From the NCBI RefSeq assembly GCF_037975245.1, contig NC_092569.1, positions 19,275,501 to 19,339,500 on the forward strand: a stretch of 64,000 nt of DNA, written 5' to 3'. The stretch comes from Apostichopus japonicus. Its lineage: Eukaryota > Echinodermata > Holothuroidea > Aspidochirotida > Stichopodidae. Below the pieces are notes generated by a model. The model was not told the DNA's origin. It worked only from the letters and a program-made list of their open reading frames with translations, and did no database searches. Made by a program: the position numbers and the translations under genes. Positions 11,101-21,766 of this stretch are shown piece after piece (position 1 is the first letter of the stretch; the number at the start of each line of letters is the position of its first letter).

Positions 11101-14100
11101 TCTCAGTGGCCCTCCTCTGAATTACAATGCACATCGGTTAGTGTACAGGCTATTGAGAGCAGGCCAATAATATCTGCTGATCATGAGCAGTATTATCAAT
11201 ACAAGACTTATGTGTGGAAACCATGTAGATTCTTTGAGCGACGACTGTTAACTGAATTACCTTGTGTTTAAAATGCTTATCGTCGACTGGCAGAAGATTG
11301 CTAGCCAGTGCCCTTCTTTTCATACTGGCAAACTAAACAAGGCCTATTCTTATATACCCATTATTGAAGAACTTCACAAACGGATCAGTAGGCTACCTGG
11401 TGAAGCCACATCATTATTTCATCTTCTCTTTCAATCCCCCGAGAACTTACAATCTCTTCCGTGAATCTTCAAATTCACTCATGACTTGCTTCAGTATTTC
11501 ACTGTCATCGGGAACGAACCCTTCTATGTCATCGTGGTCTAGCGCCCCCATCTCCATGTCATCATACTCTTCAAATATCTACAGCAAGGGATCGGACATT
11601 AGAAGGAAAAACAAGAACAACTGCATGTGAAAGGCAGCCTTTACATATGCGGAATTCAGAAATGAAGTAATCCTGCCAGAGATTAATTGAAAACTACACC
11701 AAAAATAAAACAACAACATCGGTGGATTTCATTTTATTTCACAAAACATTTGGTCAAACAAAAAACAAGACAAAGGACCTGAAAGTAATTTGGTGACCTT
11801 GCAGAGACCAGCCTAGGGTACCTGCCTGCTTGTTAAACCCCACCCCCCCCCCCAATTTGGTGTACCTGTTCCAAGCTTGTCTTTCAACAAGTTCCATTAT
11901 TTCAGCATCTCTTTGCTATTTTTTGGTACATCACGTATATCAATTCCTTGTCAGATCCACAATAACCTTCATCTCAAGTGACTTATTCCATGCTATCAAG
12001 TATTTTATTGACCAGCCAGTGTAAAGCCAAATGACTTGCGTTCCTTTTGCAAATTTAGCCAAGAGCACTGTATGCACGTTAACAACAAGTAGATTTTCAG
12101 AAACTTTGCTGGTAGCACAAGCTTGACTATCTTTCAAGGGTTAACCGAACAGCAAACTCAGTTATACAAGACGAAATAAAGTTACTAGTAGTCATAGTAG
12201 GACTTGTTGTCTTCATTGAAGGTATTATTAAATCAATGGCATAGCCAGTCCCCCGCTGTCATTTAATACTCCCTTCACTACCGAAACGTTCCCATTACTA
12301 CCATTCTCTCCCACAACGGCAAAAACACCACCGATAATTACTTTAAAGAGTTCAAACAGACTTCCAAACAAATGAATGATTAACAACTTCTCCAAAAACA
12401 ATACTTCTCCCCTACCTCCCCCTCCCCCCACGTAAAAAAGAACCTCTTGTAAACATCACCATCTTTACTGCAAACTGTTGGATAATATTTACAAGTTGTC
12501 TGTTTTACCTTTTCGAATCTGTCGTCCAAGAGCGTTAGACCGTCCGTTCTTCTGATGACGGACGAGCTGAGTGAATAATTTGTAAACCTGGTCTTAGTTT
12601 CCTCCTCCTCGTCATCAAAGTCCTCACATTCTCCTCCCGAGCTGAATTCGTCCTCGCTGCGGTCAGCATCGCTGTCCATTCTATAAAGTTAAAAGCGACC
12701 ACCTCACTTTATCATGTATATTGTAATTGATCATGAGAAAAGTTACTTTAACTGTAGCTTTTGCTGCAGCGCTGATCATCTACCAGTCTTAAAGGAACCG
12801 TTCATTTTTATATCGAATTAAAGTAAAACTGTTAGCAAACTGCTTATCCACTAGAGAGCCTGTGAGAGAATGTGTTAAAGTAAGTTGGCCTGACGTTTCG
12901 ATCCTAGCAGGATCTTCTTCAGAGGCTAAATGACAAGTAACAGTAACAGAAGGGACAAAAATACACACAGAATAGTGTCTACTAATCCCCTTACATATAT
13001 CTCTTTGTGTTCAACATGCTCATTAACCTGTCTGTATTCTGTGTGTGTTTTTGTCCCTTCTGTTACTGTTACTTGTCACTAAGCCTCTGAAGAAGATCCT
13101 GCTAGGATGGAAATGTCAGACCAACTTACATATTACACATTTTTAAATCTGTCAACCTCAATGAATAATTAAAACAACACACCATCTCTCATTATCAAAT
13201 GTAATTGTAATAGTGTAGTGTAAACATTGACACATTTCAGGCCATCTCAGTCTATCTGTCATTTTATGTTATTTCTGTTTGGCTATTTGAGGAGCTGACC
13301 TTCTGCTAATCCAGCCATTTTCGTGAATAAACCCCTTATATGAGCTGTTCAGTTCTAAATAGTTTAAGTAGTGTATAAATGATCTCTGTACTGATAAGGA
13401 AGATTCTGTAAAACATGCAAATTCAAGTCATCATTTTGAGGAAATTCTTGATTGAAATCTGACATCATGTTACTTCTTATCAGGTGCAAAAGAGAAGGAA
13501 GGTAACTAAAAACAAACCCATCTTCTCCGTCCACCCCTGGTGTCCCGCCTTGAGCCATCACTACGAAATCATCATCGAGAAGGTTCTCCGGATCGTCCAT
13601 ATCAAAATCTTCGTCCAACGCAGCAACGATATCTGGATCTAGATCTAATCTAGGACCTGAAGTAGAAAAAAAAGTCATACATCAGACTTGATTCCAAAAG
13701 TACCAGCCCGGGTTATTTTCCAACTGACCGAACCCCAACAACCTTTCAGAAAAGAAATCACACTATCACAAGTATGATTGCGGTAATCAAGAGACATTAA
13801 TGTTATTTTAGGGGTCTTTATCACAGGTGGACAAAGTGCTGCATGTGGCCATTATGTGAATGACATGAGGATTTCAAAACCCTGCTAATGTCACCCTGCA
13901 AAAACCATCTTTTAGACTAAAGTATTTGTCCTACCAAAGATCAACTAATACAATGGAAACACTGAATGACCGACAGAATAAAACTGAACAGTTTTGAATT
14001 TTGTCAATAGGGTCTACATTGGGTTACTTGTGATCTATGAATGTCGAAACATAACAGATGGACATTTGCTTTGTAAAACGTTTTTATCATTTAGTTATCA

Positions 14101-17100
14101 TAAACTGTAATTCCATTTCTGTAATTATCGGATACAAATTTCACCGTGGGCCGCAAGCTGGACTTCCAGCCTACCCCTGGCCTATATCTTAGACCCGGCA
14201 TAGACTCCACAAAGAAAAAAGTTCATAATCTACTTAGAAAGGAAAGTACTTGAGGGAAAAATTGACAGTTCGGTTGTGAGAACATCAGACTCTGTATATA
14301 GTCTATGGCATGAACACATCTGATCATCAGAACTGATGAAACAGCAACATATACTGAAGTGACAAAACAACTACTAAATATTCAAAAACTTTAACAAGAA
14401 GAAAGCTCTTCAATGTGATTGTAAGGATCATGTTAACAAACACTAACTATCTACTGTAGAAAACAAATCAAGGAAAAGGAATTGGACTAGTATTACAATG
14501 AGACCGTCAGAACTGTTAAACAGCCACATATACACAAACAGTCTCTTCACAAATACTCCTGAATATTCAGGCATGGGGACATGTAGGGTTGCAAACACCC
14601 ACTCCCTTTTCAATTTCTCAAAAACACTTAAAGTACTTGCTAATTTTGAGTATAGCCTTGTGTGTAGCCTTTAACAATATGTCTCAAAATACACAATTTC
14701 ACATCTTAATTTTTATTTGTTTTCACTAGGAGGAACCCCAGTCCCCCCCCCCCCTTTCTCCAATATGAGAGCTGGCTTAAACAATCAAACCAACAATTCT
14801 GTGGCACAGCTACGGCACAACATCACACACACCAGAATCTTTCAGCTTTTGGGCAACAAATTTACTCACCGCTGATTGGTGCAGCTCTGTTCAAAAGTCC
14901 AATGTCTTCCTCTCTTGAAGATGCAAATATATTTGCTGGCAGCTGAATCTTGGCCTAAAAGGTGGGTAAGAAAAACCTTGTGGTTTATGACACTTAACGA
15001 TTCCGGGAACAATTTATCCAGTTTCTCTTCTCAACAAACTATCCAAACAAATCGGCAACTTGCTATCCAAATGCAAAGATGCATAGCAGTTTTTACTATG
15101 TAGACACAGGAACCATAACATATCATTAGAGACAAAGGTCAGGGCATTCAAAACTGTTAAATGAAATTTAAAATCTAACTTATTCCCTGTAAGTAGAATC
15201 TTATTCTGTAAATAATCAGCATTTGGTATTGAATCACTTACAGTAATTGCAATATTTTCCTCATTATTCAAATTCTATCTCCCAGATTTTTTCCCAGATT
15301 TTATCCCAGATTTTATCTCCCAGATTTTTTATCTCCCAAATTTTATCTCCCACTCCGACACTATGCACAATAATTTTCGTTATCCCACTAGTTCCTAAGA
15401 AACCCCATTTTTCATACAAAACAAAGAAGACAATGTGATTTTCTTTTGGTTTTCCTTTGCAAAGAATGATAAGTTACTAAATTTATGGCAAGGGTAAATC
15501 TGAAAACATTTTGTCCCCTCCCAATAAATTAGTTGTTGTTCATAATGGGAAAGAGATGAAACTACTTCTGATGCTACCAATTCATTGCCAGCAGATCTAG
15601 TCAATCCTCCTCCCCCTTCCTCTACCCCACCCTGGAAAGTACCTGGCCGTGGGTACCCGAAACCTGACCCTTTGGCAAAACATTTCTCAAAAAAATAAAA
15701 CTCAACCGTTGTAACGTTCTAACAAGGAAAAAACATCCACAACACTGTGTAAATTTGCTTTACTTTATAACATAAATTTACCAGTTTATGACTTTGCAAA
15801 ATGATTTGTAGATGTGTGAGTATGAGTTGATATGTAAACCTGTTATTTCTAAAACTTAAAAATCATAAGATTAGGCATATATATTTGCCAGACTGACAGT
15901 GGTGGAGCTAGGGGTATTGGTCAGGGGGTGCGAGAATGGTCTGTAGGGGCGCTTTCGACACTATCTAAGCGGAGCGCCACCACAAGTTGGCGCGGAGCGT
16001 ACAGAAATTTTTTGAGTAAAGATACTCCCTAGATCGCCGGAAATGACCCATTCCGGGCCTTGCTAATTTGTAGATGAACGAAGAATTAATAGGTGTCATC
16101 GCCATTTGTCATCGCCATTAAATTAAAGACCGCCGTTAGAGCAATTTGTCAGAAAATTACACCAACAAAATATGACAAATGTCGATAGGTAGATGAGAGC
16201 GCAATAAAAAAGTCAATATTCGCGAATAAGTAAAAGGTGGTAAAAAGCTGAAAAGGGCGCCCACCAGCAGCCCATTTGAGTCTGTCAGGGGGGCATCCGC
16301 CCCCCAGACTGTATGGACGCTCCGCCACTGCAGACTGACCTTTGACCTGTCCTCATCCAGAAACTGTACTTTAACATCTTGTTTAGGCCCCCTTGCTCCA
16401 TCGCCAGCAGGAGCATCGGCCTGCCAAACTACATTTTCACTTTGTGCTTCTCGCAGATGCTGCGTATAGTCGTAGTCATCCTCAAAGAAAACACCGTACT
16501 TCCTCTGTTGCTCTTTGCGTTCCTCTTTACGTTCCTCATCATTTGTTTTCTAAAGGAAAAAAAGAACGGAATGAGATGAAGAAACATATTTACTCTACAT
16601 GTTTGAGGGCAACAAACATAAATCTCATCTAATTAAGTGTGTTCCAAATCTTGAGTATTAAATGCTAAATCAAGAACAAAATATAAAACTAGAGTATGTA
16701 AAACTGATAGAACAAGTAAGTAGAATATGACAGAGTGTTTGCAGACAATGTACTGTCACTGTCGATTGCTTTTATAACAAGCAACTCTCTGCAATAAACC
16801 CTGGCCTAGAACTGCGATGATGCATCAAACTTCAGGACATCTCTCTGTTTGTTTTTTAAATGGTCAATCTGAATTCTTTGATTGTATTCTTTTTTGTTTT
16901 TATATTTTATAGTTCACATCCGTAGTTCAAGTTCTCCCAAATGTCATACGTCTGCAATCTAAGTCCCAGGTATTAATAAGCATATAAATCGTTCCAGGTA
17001 CTTTGTCGTACCATCGATCAATTTCTAACCGGTTTGAAGTACAGTATTGTATGGCTTTAGATTTGTTTCGTAGTCTTCGTGGTCAGGTTAGTGGTCAGAC

Positions 17101-17754
17101 AATATTCTGACCAATCGCCACTTTAATGTTCTGTGACATACAAATCAAAGTGCTCCCTTTACTGAATCCTAGCCAATTAGAGCTCATACTCCATGCCTGA
17201 TTTTTTTGTAACCAATTATGTGATTTTACATTTGGATTTCTCTTGAGCGGTGACTGGGAGTTCAGTCCTAGGTCACCTGTTCATGTACTGTCTGTCATCA
17301 TATAGCTGTGTTGGTAGGCCTACTTACCAGTGCACTTCTTTCAAGCATTGAACATCTTCATTGCATAAATCATTTTGACTAAGTACTGGAGCTCTCAAAA
17401 GATATGTCGATTTTTATATCAATGAAATGTTTTAATATTTACATCTGACTACTCAAATGTGGAGGCCAGTAAGCCTTTAAATTGCCAGTGACTGTGCACT
17501 TGACTCAACCAAGCCCGGAATCCTGTCCTTACAGTGCCAACAGTACTTATGGGTAAAATTGAAGTAGGCTTTATAAACATAAAAAACTGCTTGAAATGGA
17601 AATAAACCTTTTCTTCATTGAGATTGACAGCCTCTTGGAGGACAAACTTGGAACTCTCTTCATCTGCTTGTAGAGGATCTCTCTGACTACGATGTACCAA
17701 GTGAAATGTCACAGCATTTTTCTTGTCGATAAACTGTTGTCTCTTGTGACGACC
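8004..17754 (-). CDS. LTV1: LTV1 ribosome biogenesis factor, gene span (exons 2-10)
   Basis: LTV1 is a conserved assembly factor of the small ribosomal subunit. It works on late nuclear and cytoplasmic pre-40S particles around uS3 placement and is released after casein kinase 1 phosphorylation. Nine exons on the minus strand join in phase: 17608-17754, 16340-16549, 14870-14954, 13518-13656, 12509-12680, 11451-11578, 10057-10279, 9083-9283 and 8004-8117. Together they encode 472 residues plus an upstream initiator Met, and human LTV1 has about 475. Diagnostic blocks in order are FIDKKNAVTFHLVHRSQRDP (N-terminus), KYGVFFEDDYDYTQHL, GPRLDLDPDIVAALDEDFDM, RFTNYSLSSSVIRRTDGLTL, EEYDDMEMGALDHDDIEG, KWDCESILSTYSNLYNHP, RLSSKTGMPLGVLP and EKKANKEAFK (basic C-terminus). 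No frameshift or stop interrupts the joined frame. Exon 2 has no in-frame ATG, so the start codon lies in a separate upstream exon. Convergent neighbour: SMAP-like. Divergent neighbour: SLC17A9. Confidence 0.95.
8553..8608. repeat. Fragment of a SINE-like repeat with a TATAGCGC/AAAGCGCTTTAC signature
   Basis: The TTTATATAGCGC and CAAAGCGCTTTAC modules match the same modules at the start of the longer element at 32035-32333. This copy, in LTV1 intron 9, is truncated and runs into AT-rich DNA. The tRNA-like part is missing. Confidence 0.6.
9083..9283 (-). CDS. LTV1: LTV1 exon 9
   Basis: The acceptor is CTAG at 9285-9284, in phase 0, starting DGTIRLSSKTGMPLGVLP. It ends ERKDRKQAIKIERK before a GTAGGA donor at 9082. 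A second AG 15 bases downstream would remove the conserved IR residues, so the upstream acceptor was chosen. It matches human IRISSKTGIPLNVLPKKG and KEDKRARKQAIKEERK. Confidence 0.93.
10057..10279 (-). CDS. LTV1: LTV1 exon 8
   Basis: The acceptor AG is at 10281-10280 and the donor is GTGAGC at 10056. Joining is phase 2 in and phase 0 out. The acidic linker (EDGDDSSDDLEKD) is followed by the family hallmark KWDCESILSTYSNLYNHP. It ends in a basic patch, RKKKPDKVQ. Confidence 0.94.
10534..10791. mobile_element. hAT-like non-autonomous DNA transposon (MITE), copy 1
   Basis: The 258-bp element starts CAGTGGCGTAGGAAGG and ends CCGGTTCCTACGCCCTTG, so the ends are imperfect terminal inverted repeats. 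It is flanked by identical 8-bp duplications GTGTATAA at 10526-10533 and 10792-10799. The 8-bp duplication and CAGTGGCG-type ends fit the hAT superfamily. It has no transposase and lies in LTV1 intron 7 between exons 8 and 7. A longer relative is at 21397-21766. Confidence 0.88.
11451..11578 (-). CDS. LTV1: LTV1 exon 7
   Basis: The acceptor AG is at 11580-11579 and the donor is GTAAGT at 11450. It enters in phase 0 and leaves two bases for the next exon. It encodes IFEEYDDMEMGALDHDDIEG then VPDDSEILKQVMSEFEDSRK. The counterpart in human LTV1 is FYEQYDDDEIGALDNAELEG. Confidence 0.94.
12509..12680 (-). CDS. LTV1: LTV1 exon 6
   Basis: The acceptor AG is at 12682-12681 and the donor is GTAAAA at 12508. 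A highly acidic stretch (SEDEFSSGGECEDFDDEEEE) precedes TKTRFTNYSLSSSVIRRTDG and LTLLDDRFEK. This is the best conserved core of LTV1 proteins. Confidence 0.95.
12830..13150. repeat. Inverted pair of a dispersed repeat carrying a hammerhead-like motif
   Basis: The arm at about 12830-12990 is the near reverse complement of about 13010-13150. Both contain CTGAAGAAGATCCTGCTAGG on one strand and the stretch TCCCTTCTGTTACTGTTACT. A third copy in SLC17A9 intron 5 shares the same boundaries, ending in GATAAGCAGTTTGCTAACAG. The pair is therefore a mobile repeat inserted head to head in LTV1 intron 5. The hammerhead interpretation is treated under findings. Confidence 0.8.
13518..13656 (-). CDS. LTV1: LTV1 exon 5
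   Basis: The acceptor AG is at 13658-13657 after a TTTTTCTACTTC tract, and the donor is GTTTGT at 13517. It encodes GPRLDLDPDIVAALDEDFDM followed by DDPENLLDDDFVVMAQGG. This is almost superimposable on the human acidic block. Confidence 0.95.
14870..14954 (-). CDS. LTV1: LTV1 exon 4
   Basis: The acceptor AG is at 14956-14955 and the donor is GTGAGT at 14869. It encodes AKIQLPANIFASSREEDIGL then LNRAAPIS, with one base carried to the next exon. Human: IKLPSSVFASEFEEDVGLLNKAAPVS. Confidence 0.94.
15897..16330. mobile_element. hAT-like MITE abutting the LTV1 exon 3 splice donor
   Basis: The 434-bp element starts CAGTGGTGGAGC and ends GGACGCTCCGCCACTG, so its termini are inverted repeats. Exact 8-bp duplications CAGACTGA sit at 15889-15896 and 16331-16338. 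The right-hand duplication covers intron positions +2 to +9 of the minus-strand donor of LTV1 exon 3. Internal modules resemble those in the element at 39775-40073. It has no transposase frame. Confidence 0.9.
16340..16549 (-). CDS. LTV1: LTV1 exon 3
   Basis: The acceptor AG is at 16551-16550 and the donor is GTCAGT at 16339, phase 0 at both ends (70 codons). It encodes a charged helix (KTNDEERKEERKEQQRKYGV) and then FFEDDYDYTQHLRE. The conserved KYGVFFxDDYDYxQHL block is intact. The donor is overlapped by a transposon target-site duplication. Confidence 0.95.
17608..17754 (-). CDS. LTV1: LTV1 exon 2
   Basis: The acceptor AG is at 17756-17755 after a pyrimidine-rich tract, and the donor is GTTTAT at 17607. 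It is phase 0 at both ends (49 codons) and starts GRHKRQQFIDKKNAVTFHLV. The FIDKKNAVTFHLVHRSQRDP block is the N-terminal signature of LTV1. The codon in the unspliced upstream reading is TTG, not ATG, so translation must begin in an earlier exon. Confidence 0.95.
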
Positions 17755-18526
17755 CTGGAATGAAATGTAAGAAGGCAAATATATGTGAGGTTATATGTGG
17801 TAAGCCACTGTACAGTAGATAGTAGTTGCCTACAAGTTAGGCCTAATAAAGACCACATTCTGCACAAAATTTTCGAAGTCACATTTAATCCAAACATAAG
17901 AATATTGCATTAAAAAATCCTTAAGTATGTCAATTATGAGTCCATCATGCTTCTCTGTAATATGACACTTTGGCCCCTAGGCCTACCTGTTGTACATATA
18001 TGTGGCATCTGCCTCTGCAGTGTTACTCTTCCTCTAGAGACAACATCATAACTACATAAACCTTGACTGATATCTCATACAAAATGTGTTGCAGCCTTTC
18101 ACGTTTTGATTCTCGGCTACATTTAGATGGATCAATAACATTACATAGCCCAGACAGGTAAATAGAACTGAATAGACCCATGTTAAGAATAGGCCTGCGT
18201 TAAGTGTCCCTGTATTCTGCAGTTACTCCATTGTATTTTGTACAGACCATGAAATGAATGACAAAGGAAAGAAAATGTGTGTGAGCTGCCTACGTACGAC
18301 ATTTGATACAGTAGGACAATTACGTAAGTTAGAATATGGGTAACGGTAGGTTTAACTTAGGTTTGCCACTGTATCATTTGTACTACCAGTGTTAGTGTTA
18401 CTACTAGTAGTGTCAGTACGAGTTACTGTAGGTGCCTTCGTAATCCCAAGGTTAGGCTACGGTCAACACTAACAATAGTTAGGCCAAAGCCTTAAGTCTT
18501 TCCTATACACACATGTCTTGACATAC

Positions 18527-18529
18527 CAT
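18527..18529 (-). CDS. LTV1: Candidate LTV1 first coding exon (ATG only)
   Basis: On the minus strand the sequence reads GCCAATG directly followed by GTATGT, a strong splice donor. Splicing here would join the ATG in phase 0 to exon 2 and give a protein starting M-G-R-H-K-R-Q-Q. The rest of this first exon would be 5' leader at higher coordinates. This is inferred from phase and donor quality only. Confidence 0.4.
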
Positions 18530-18966
18530 TGGCTTTTTATCACCCAATCTTCAAAAAGAAACAGTTGACGGATTAAACTGGTTTGATGCGAAATATGGGG
18601 TTTCACGTGTGCTACTGCTCTGTTACCCACGTAATATAGATATAGCCTATAGCCTACATGTGATAGTTCGGAAAGGCATAGAGGGTGTCCAAAAGAGGGT
18701 CGGCGACCATGGTCTTTTGTATGGAACGCCAAATAGATTGCAGCCTTCCTATGTTGCGAGTCCTGAAATCGACATAATTAATAATTGTGTCTAGTAAAAT
18801 TAGCATTTGTACATTAATCGTCCTCTCATTGGAGCTCGAGGGAAAGAGTACTTGTAAAACGACCGATCGGGAGGCTCAAAACTATGGAACTGTTCCAACA
18901 ACCTATAAAAACCTGATAAGACTTTATGAGTTTTCTTTTTAGTAAGTTGAGTAGTAAGTTGAGTCT

Positions 18967-19230
18967 CGTCTATCCGACATGCTCAGTGATTAACCTCCGC
19001 CACGTATCACGATCTTGCGCAATGTTTATTGCTTCTTCGAAATTGTTAATATTAATGTCCTTGAATTGCGATTTTATTTTTCCAAGCAATGTAGTCACGG
19101 GCCTTCCAACTGGTTTAGCAGTATGTCTCAGTGCTTCTCTTAAAGCAACCTTTGCTGGAGCGTCCTCTTGGAGTCTTGCTACATGACCGAAAAATCTCTG
19201 CAGTTTTAGTACGCTATATTGTAACAACTA
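18967..19230 (-). pseudogene. LINE ORF2 C-terminal remnant
   Basis: The minus-strand frame reads LQRFFGHVARLQEDAPAKVA, then REALRHTAKPVGRPVTTLLG and ending AQDRDTWRRLITEHVG before a stop. This has the layout of the extreme C-terminus of non-LTR retrotransposon ORF2 proteins (a FGHVxR block, a GRPxTT block, and AxDRxxWRRL). The reverse transcriptase and endonuclease domains are absent, so the copy is 5'-truncated and dead. It lies between LTV1 and SLC17A9. Confidence 0.82.
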
Positions 19231-21260
19231 TAATTCCGTACTGTTGAAATATCCCACAATCTAACTGCGAGATATACATGATTGACTACCTGATATGCTA
19301 ATCATAATTATCCAGGCTATTTAACCTTACCCTAAAGTGCAGTTGCTGCTCTGCCAGGAACATTAAAATTAATGTTTCTTGCTCAATTAAAAAAAATCTT
19401 GAATATTACGTTTGGTGTAATTTCAAATATTAGATCCGTTATACTATTGAAACGGTCGTGTTGTACCAGTATATAGATATGCTGACCGTTTGAACGATAC
19501 CACGATACACTGGGAAATTCAGAGGGAAATTAATGCCATATCTAGTACATCATCTTTTGAAATTGAAACGTTGAAAAAACGGAACGAGCATACAGCAAAG
19601 AAATAGGTCCGTTCAATTTAACTTATTTTCTACGAGATCGTCTTAAATTAAACTGTTCTGCCATTCAAGTAAATGTTTTTTTTTATCGCCTATCGGGCGG
19701 GTAGTCCTGTTTTCAGTACTTATTCATTTTCACAGGGATTCAGTTTTTACCTTACTACACATGTTATTGTTTATACTTCATTAAGCAAGCCACCTTTGAC
19801 TCTTCTTATCTTTCTCTCTGCTGCCTGCTTTTTGGTCAGATCAGTTTGAGCTTACTGTAACTTCATAGCAGCTCTGTTTTGAAAGGTCAGCAGGGGGCAA
19901 GTCAGGATGGAAGAGTTGTTGATAAACTTTTCTCCTTGACCACACATGTGGAGGGTCTCATGGTAATGGGAGATTCACACTTATTTCTTTTCTCAGAGAC
20001 CTGTGTTGTTTTTCAGTATAGACATCATTCTGTTTTCAGCATTGTAGTAGGCAACACCGCATACGCCTTACATACCGTACACAGTTTCATTAGCTAACGT
20101 TTTCGACCTGGCTCAATTATAATCTGTAAGTTTTTCTCTTTGTCTTATTTGTTAGGTTAATTATTGTACAACCTTGCTTACCATGCACATGTCAGTTAAT
20201 TGAGATTGTTAATTAGACATAATTAATCTATTTGTTTTCCAATTAAGAAGTATTTACCTTGATTGCAGGTTTGCACATATTTTGTTGTTTATTAAATATG
20301 GGCGACTCCATAACTATATATATTTACTTGTGACTTGAATAAGCTAATATTAATTTAGTTACACTTGTGTTTTAATTACCTTAACCCCTGTTCTACTATG
20401 TTTTTGCTTACATATTCATGTTCCTATCAGAGTTGCGTATTACTACGTTACGTAATTGCCGTTTGTTGAGATGGATTGTTGTTACTAATTAATCTTAATA
20501 GTTTTTGCTCATTTGATACTCTGTTTGTTCTTGAGTAAACTTTGTTATTCATTCTTCTTAAGACAAGTTAAGAGAATTAATTGAACCCCAGAGTTATTCG
20601 ACTCTCATCCTTTTTGACACACATTATAGTTATTCAGTGTAAATTATTGTACTGTGGTGAGCTTCATTTTGGCCTATGGCAAGTTCGAAGTTCACCGTTA
20701 TAATCTTTCATTTAAAACATTCATAGTGTTGTATTTAGCATCATTATTATTCAAGTTTATCATATCCTTTTATTTCAGTTTTACCGCGATAACATGAGTG
20801 AGGAATCTCAATACAGTTTACAGAAACGTACTCCTGTCTTTTTCTCGTCATTTCGCTGGTTAGCTAGCTGTCTAGTGTCGCATATCTAGACGCGTCTGCG
20901 AGGGCAGCATATAAACAATGTAAACACAAATTTAATACGACAGATAAAAAAACATGTCTAAGAGGCGAAATAACCAGTTTGATTATGAAATCACGCAATG
21001 TTATGTCAATGTAAAGTGTATGCTGTTTATCGACGACGTGATATCAATTGAAAATAAAAATCATTATTAATTGGTGTAGTGATAAGGTCGGTTCGCTTTC
21101 CTCAGTAGGTGATGTCGTCACATATCTCCGTTTATACGTCTGTCATTCTTGCATGATGAGCGAACAAACAAAGATAATGAAAATAATAGAAATAACTAAC
21201 GGAAATTCTACACATGTTATTTTGTAAGCACGGTCCGGCATAGTCGACAACTATAGCAAC
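19231..21260. other. Intergenic DNA, nothing recognised
   Basis: AT-rich non-coding DNA upstream of both LTV1 (minus) and SLC17A9 (plus). The short frames have no recognisable motif. Promoter elements for either gene may lie here or nearby, but I could not single any out. Confidence 0.5.
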
Positions 21261-21267
21261 AATGATC

Positions 21268-21396
21268 AATAGAATAGAAAAGAATAGAATAGAACAGAAT
21301 AGAACAGAACAGAATAGAATAGAATAGAACAGAATAGAATAGAACAGAACAGAATAGAATAGCATAGCATAGCATAGCATAGAATAGAATAGAATT
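21268..21396. repeat. AGAAT/AGAAC/AGCAT pentanucleotide microsatellite
   Basis: About 25 pentamer units with C/A variation at the fourth position or A/C at the third. A hAT-like MITE inserted into its right end and duplicated ATAGAATT from the array. Confidence 0.93.
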
Positions 21397-21766
21397 CAGT
21401 GGCATAGGAAGGTACTTTTGAGTGGGGGGGGCTGAAGACTGATGGCCGGCCTGGGGGAGGGGTCTAAGGGGAGGGGGTCCCCCTCCCCTTTGGATTTTTT
21501 TGCATTTCCAGGTGGCCTCAGATGCAATTTGGTGCAATATAGCACACTTCAACACCCTCTCCATTTTGTGAACTTAATTTTGTATTTTCACCTGGCCTTA
21601 GATGCAATTTGGTGCTCCAAATGAAATTTTTTTTTTTCTCATTTGGAAATGAAAAAGGGGTTTTCTGACTTGCGAACCGGGGGGGGGGGCGGAATGATAC
21701 TTCCGCCCCTCCACATTTTTCACTGGGGGCTGGCGCCCCCAGCCCCCCCCGGTTCCTACGCCCTTG
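21397..21766. mobile_element. hAT-like MITE, copy 2
   Basis: It starts CAGTGGCATAGGAAGG and ends GGTTCCTACGCCCTTG, like the copy at 10534-10791. It has an extra block of about 110 bp, including a tandem of the GCCTxAGATGCAATTTGGTG module. The flanks ATAGAATT (21389-21396) and ATAGAATC (21767-21774) match at 7 of 8 positions. No transposase is encoded. Confidence 0.87.

Noticed and set aside
17755..17778. Alternative LTV1 start by reading through the exon 2 acceptor
   Set aside because: The first codon of that reading is TTG, the extension is not LTV1-like, and the sequence is a good pyrimidine-tract acceptor.
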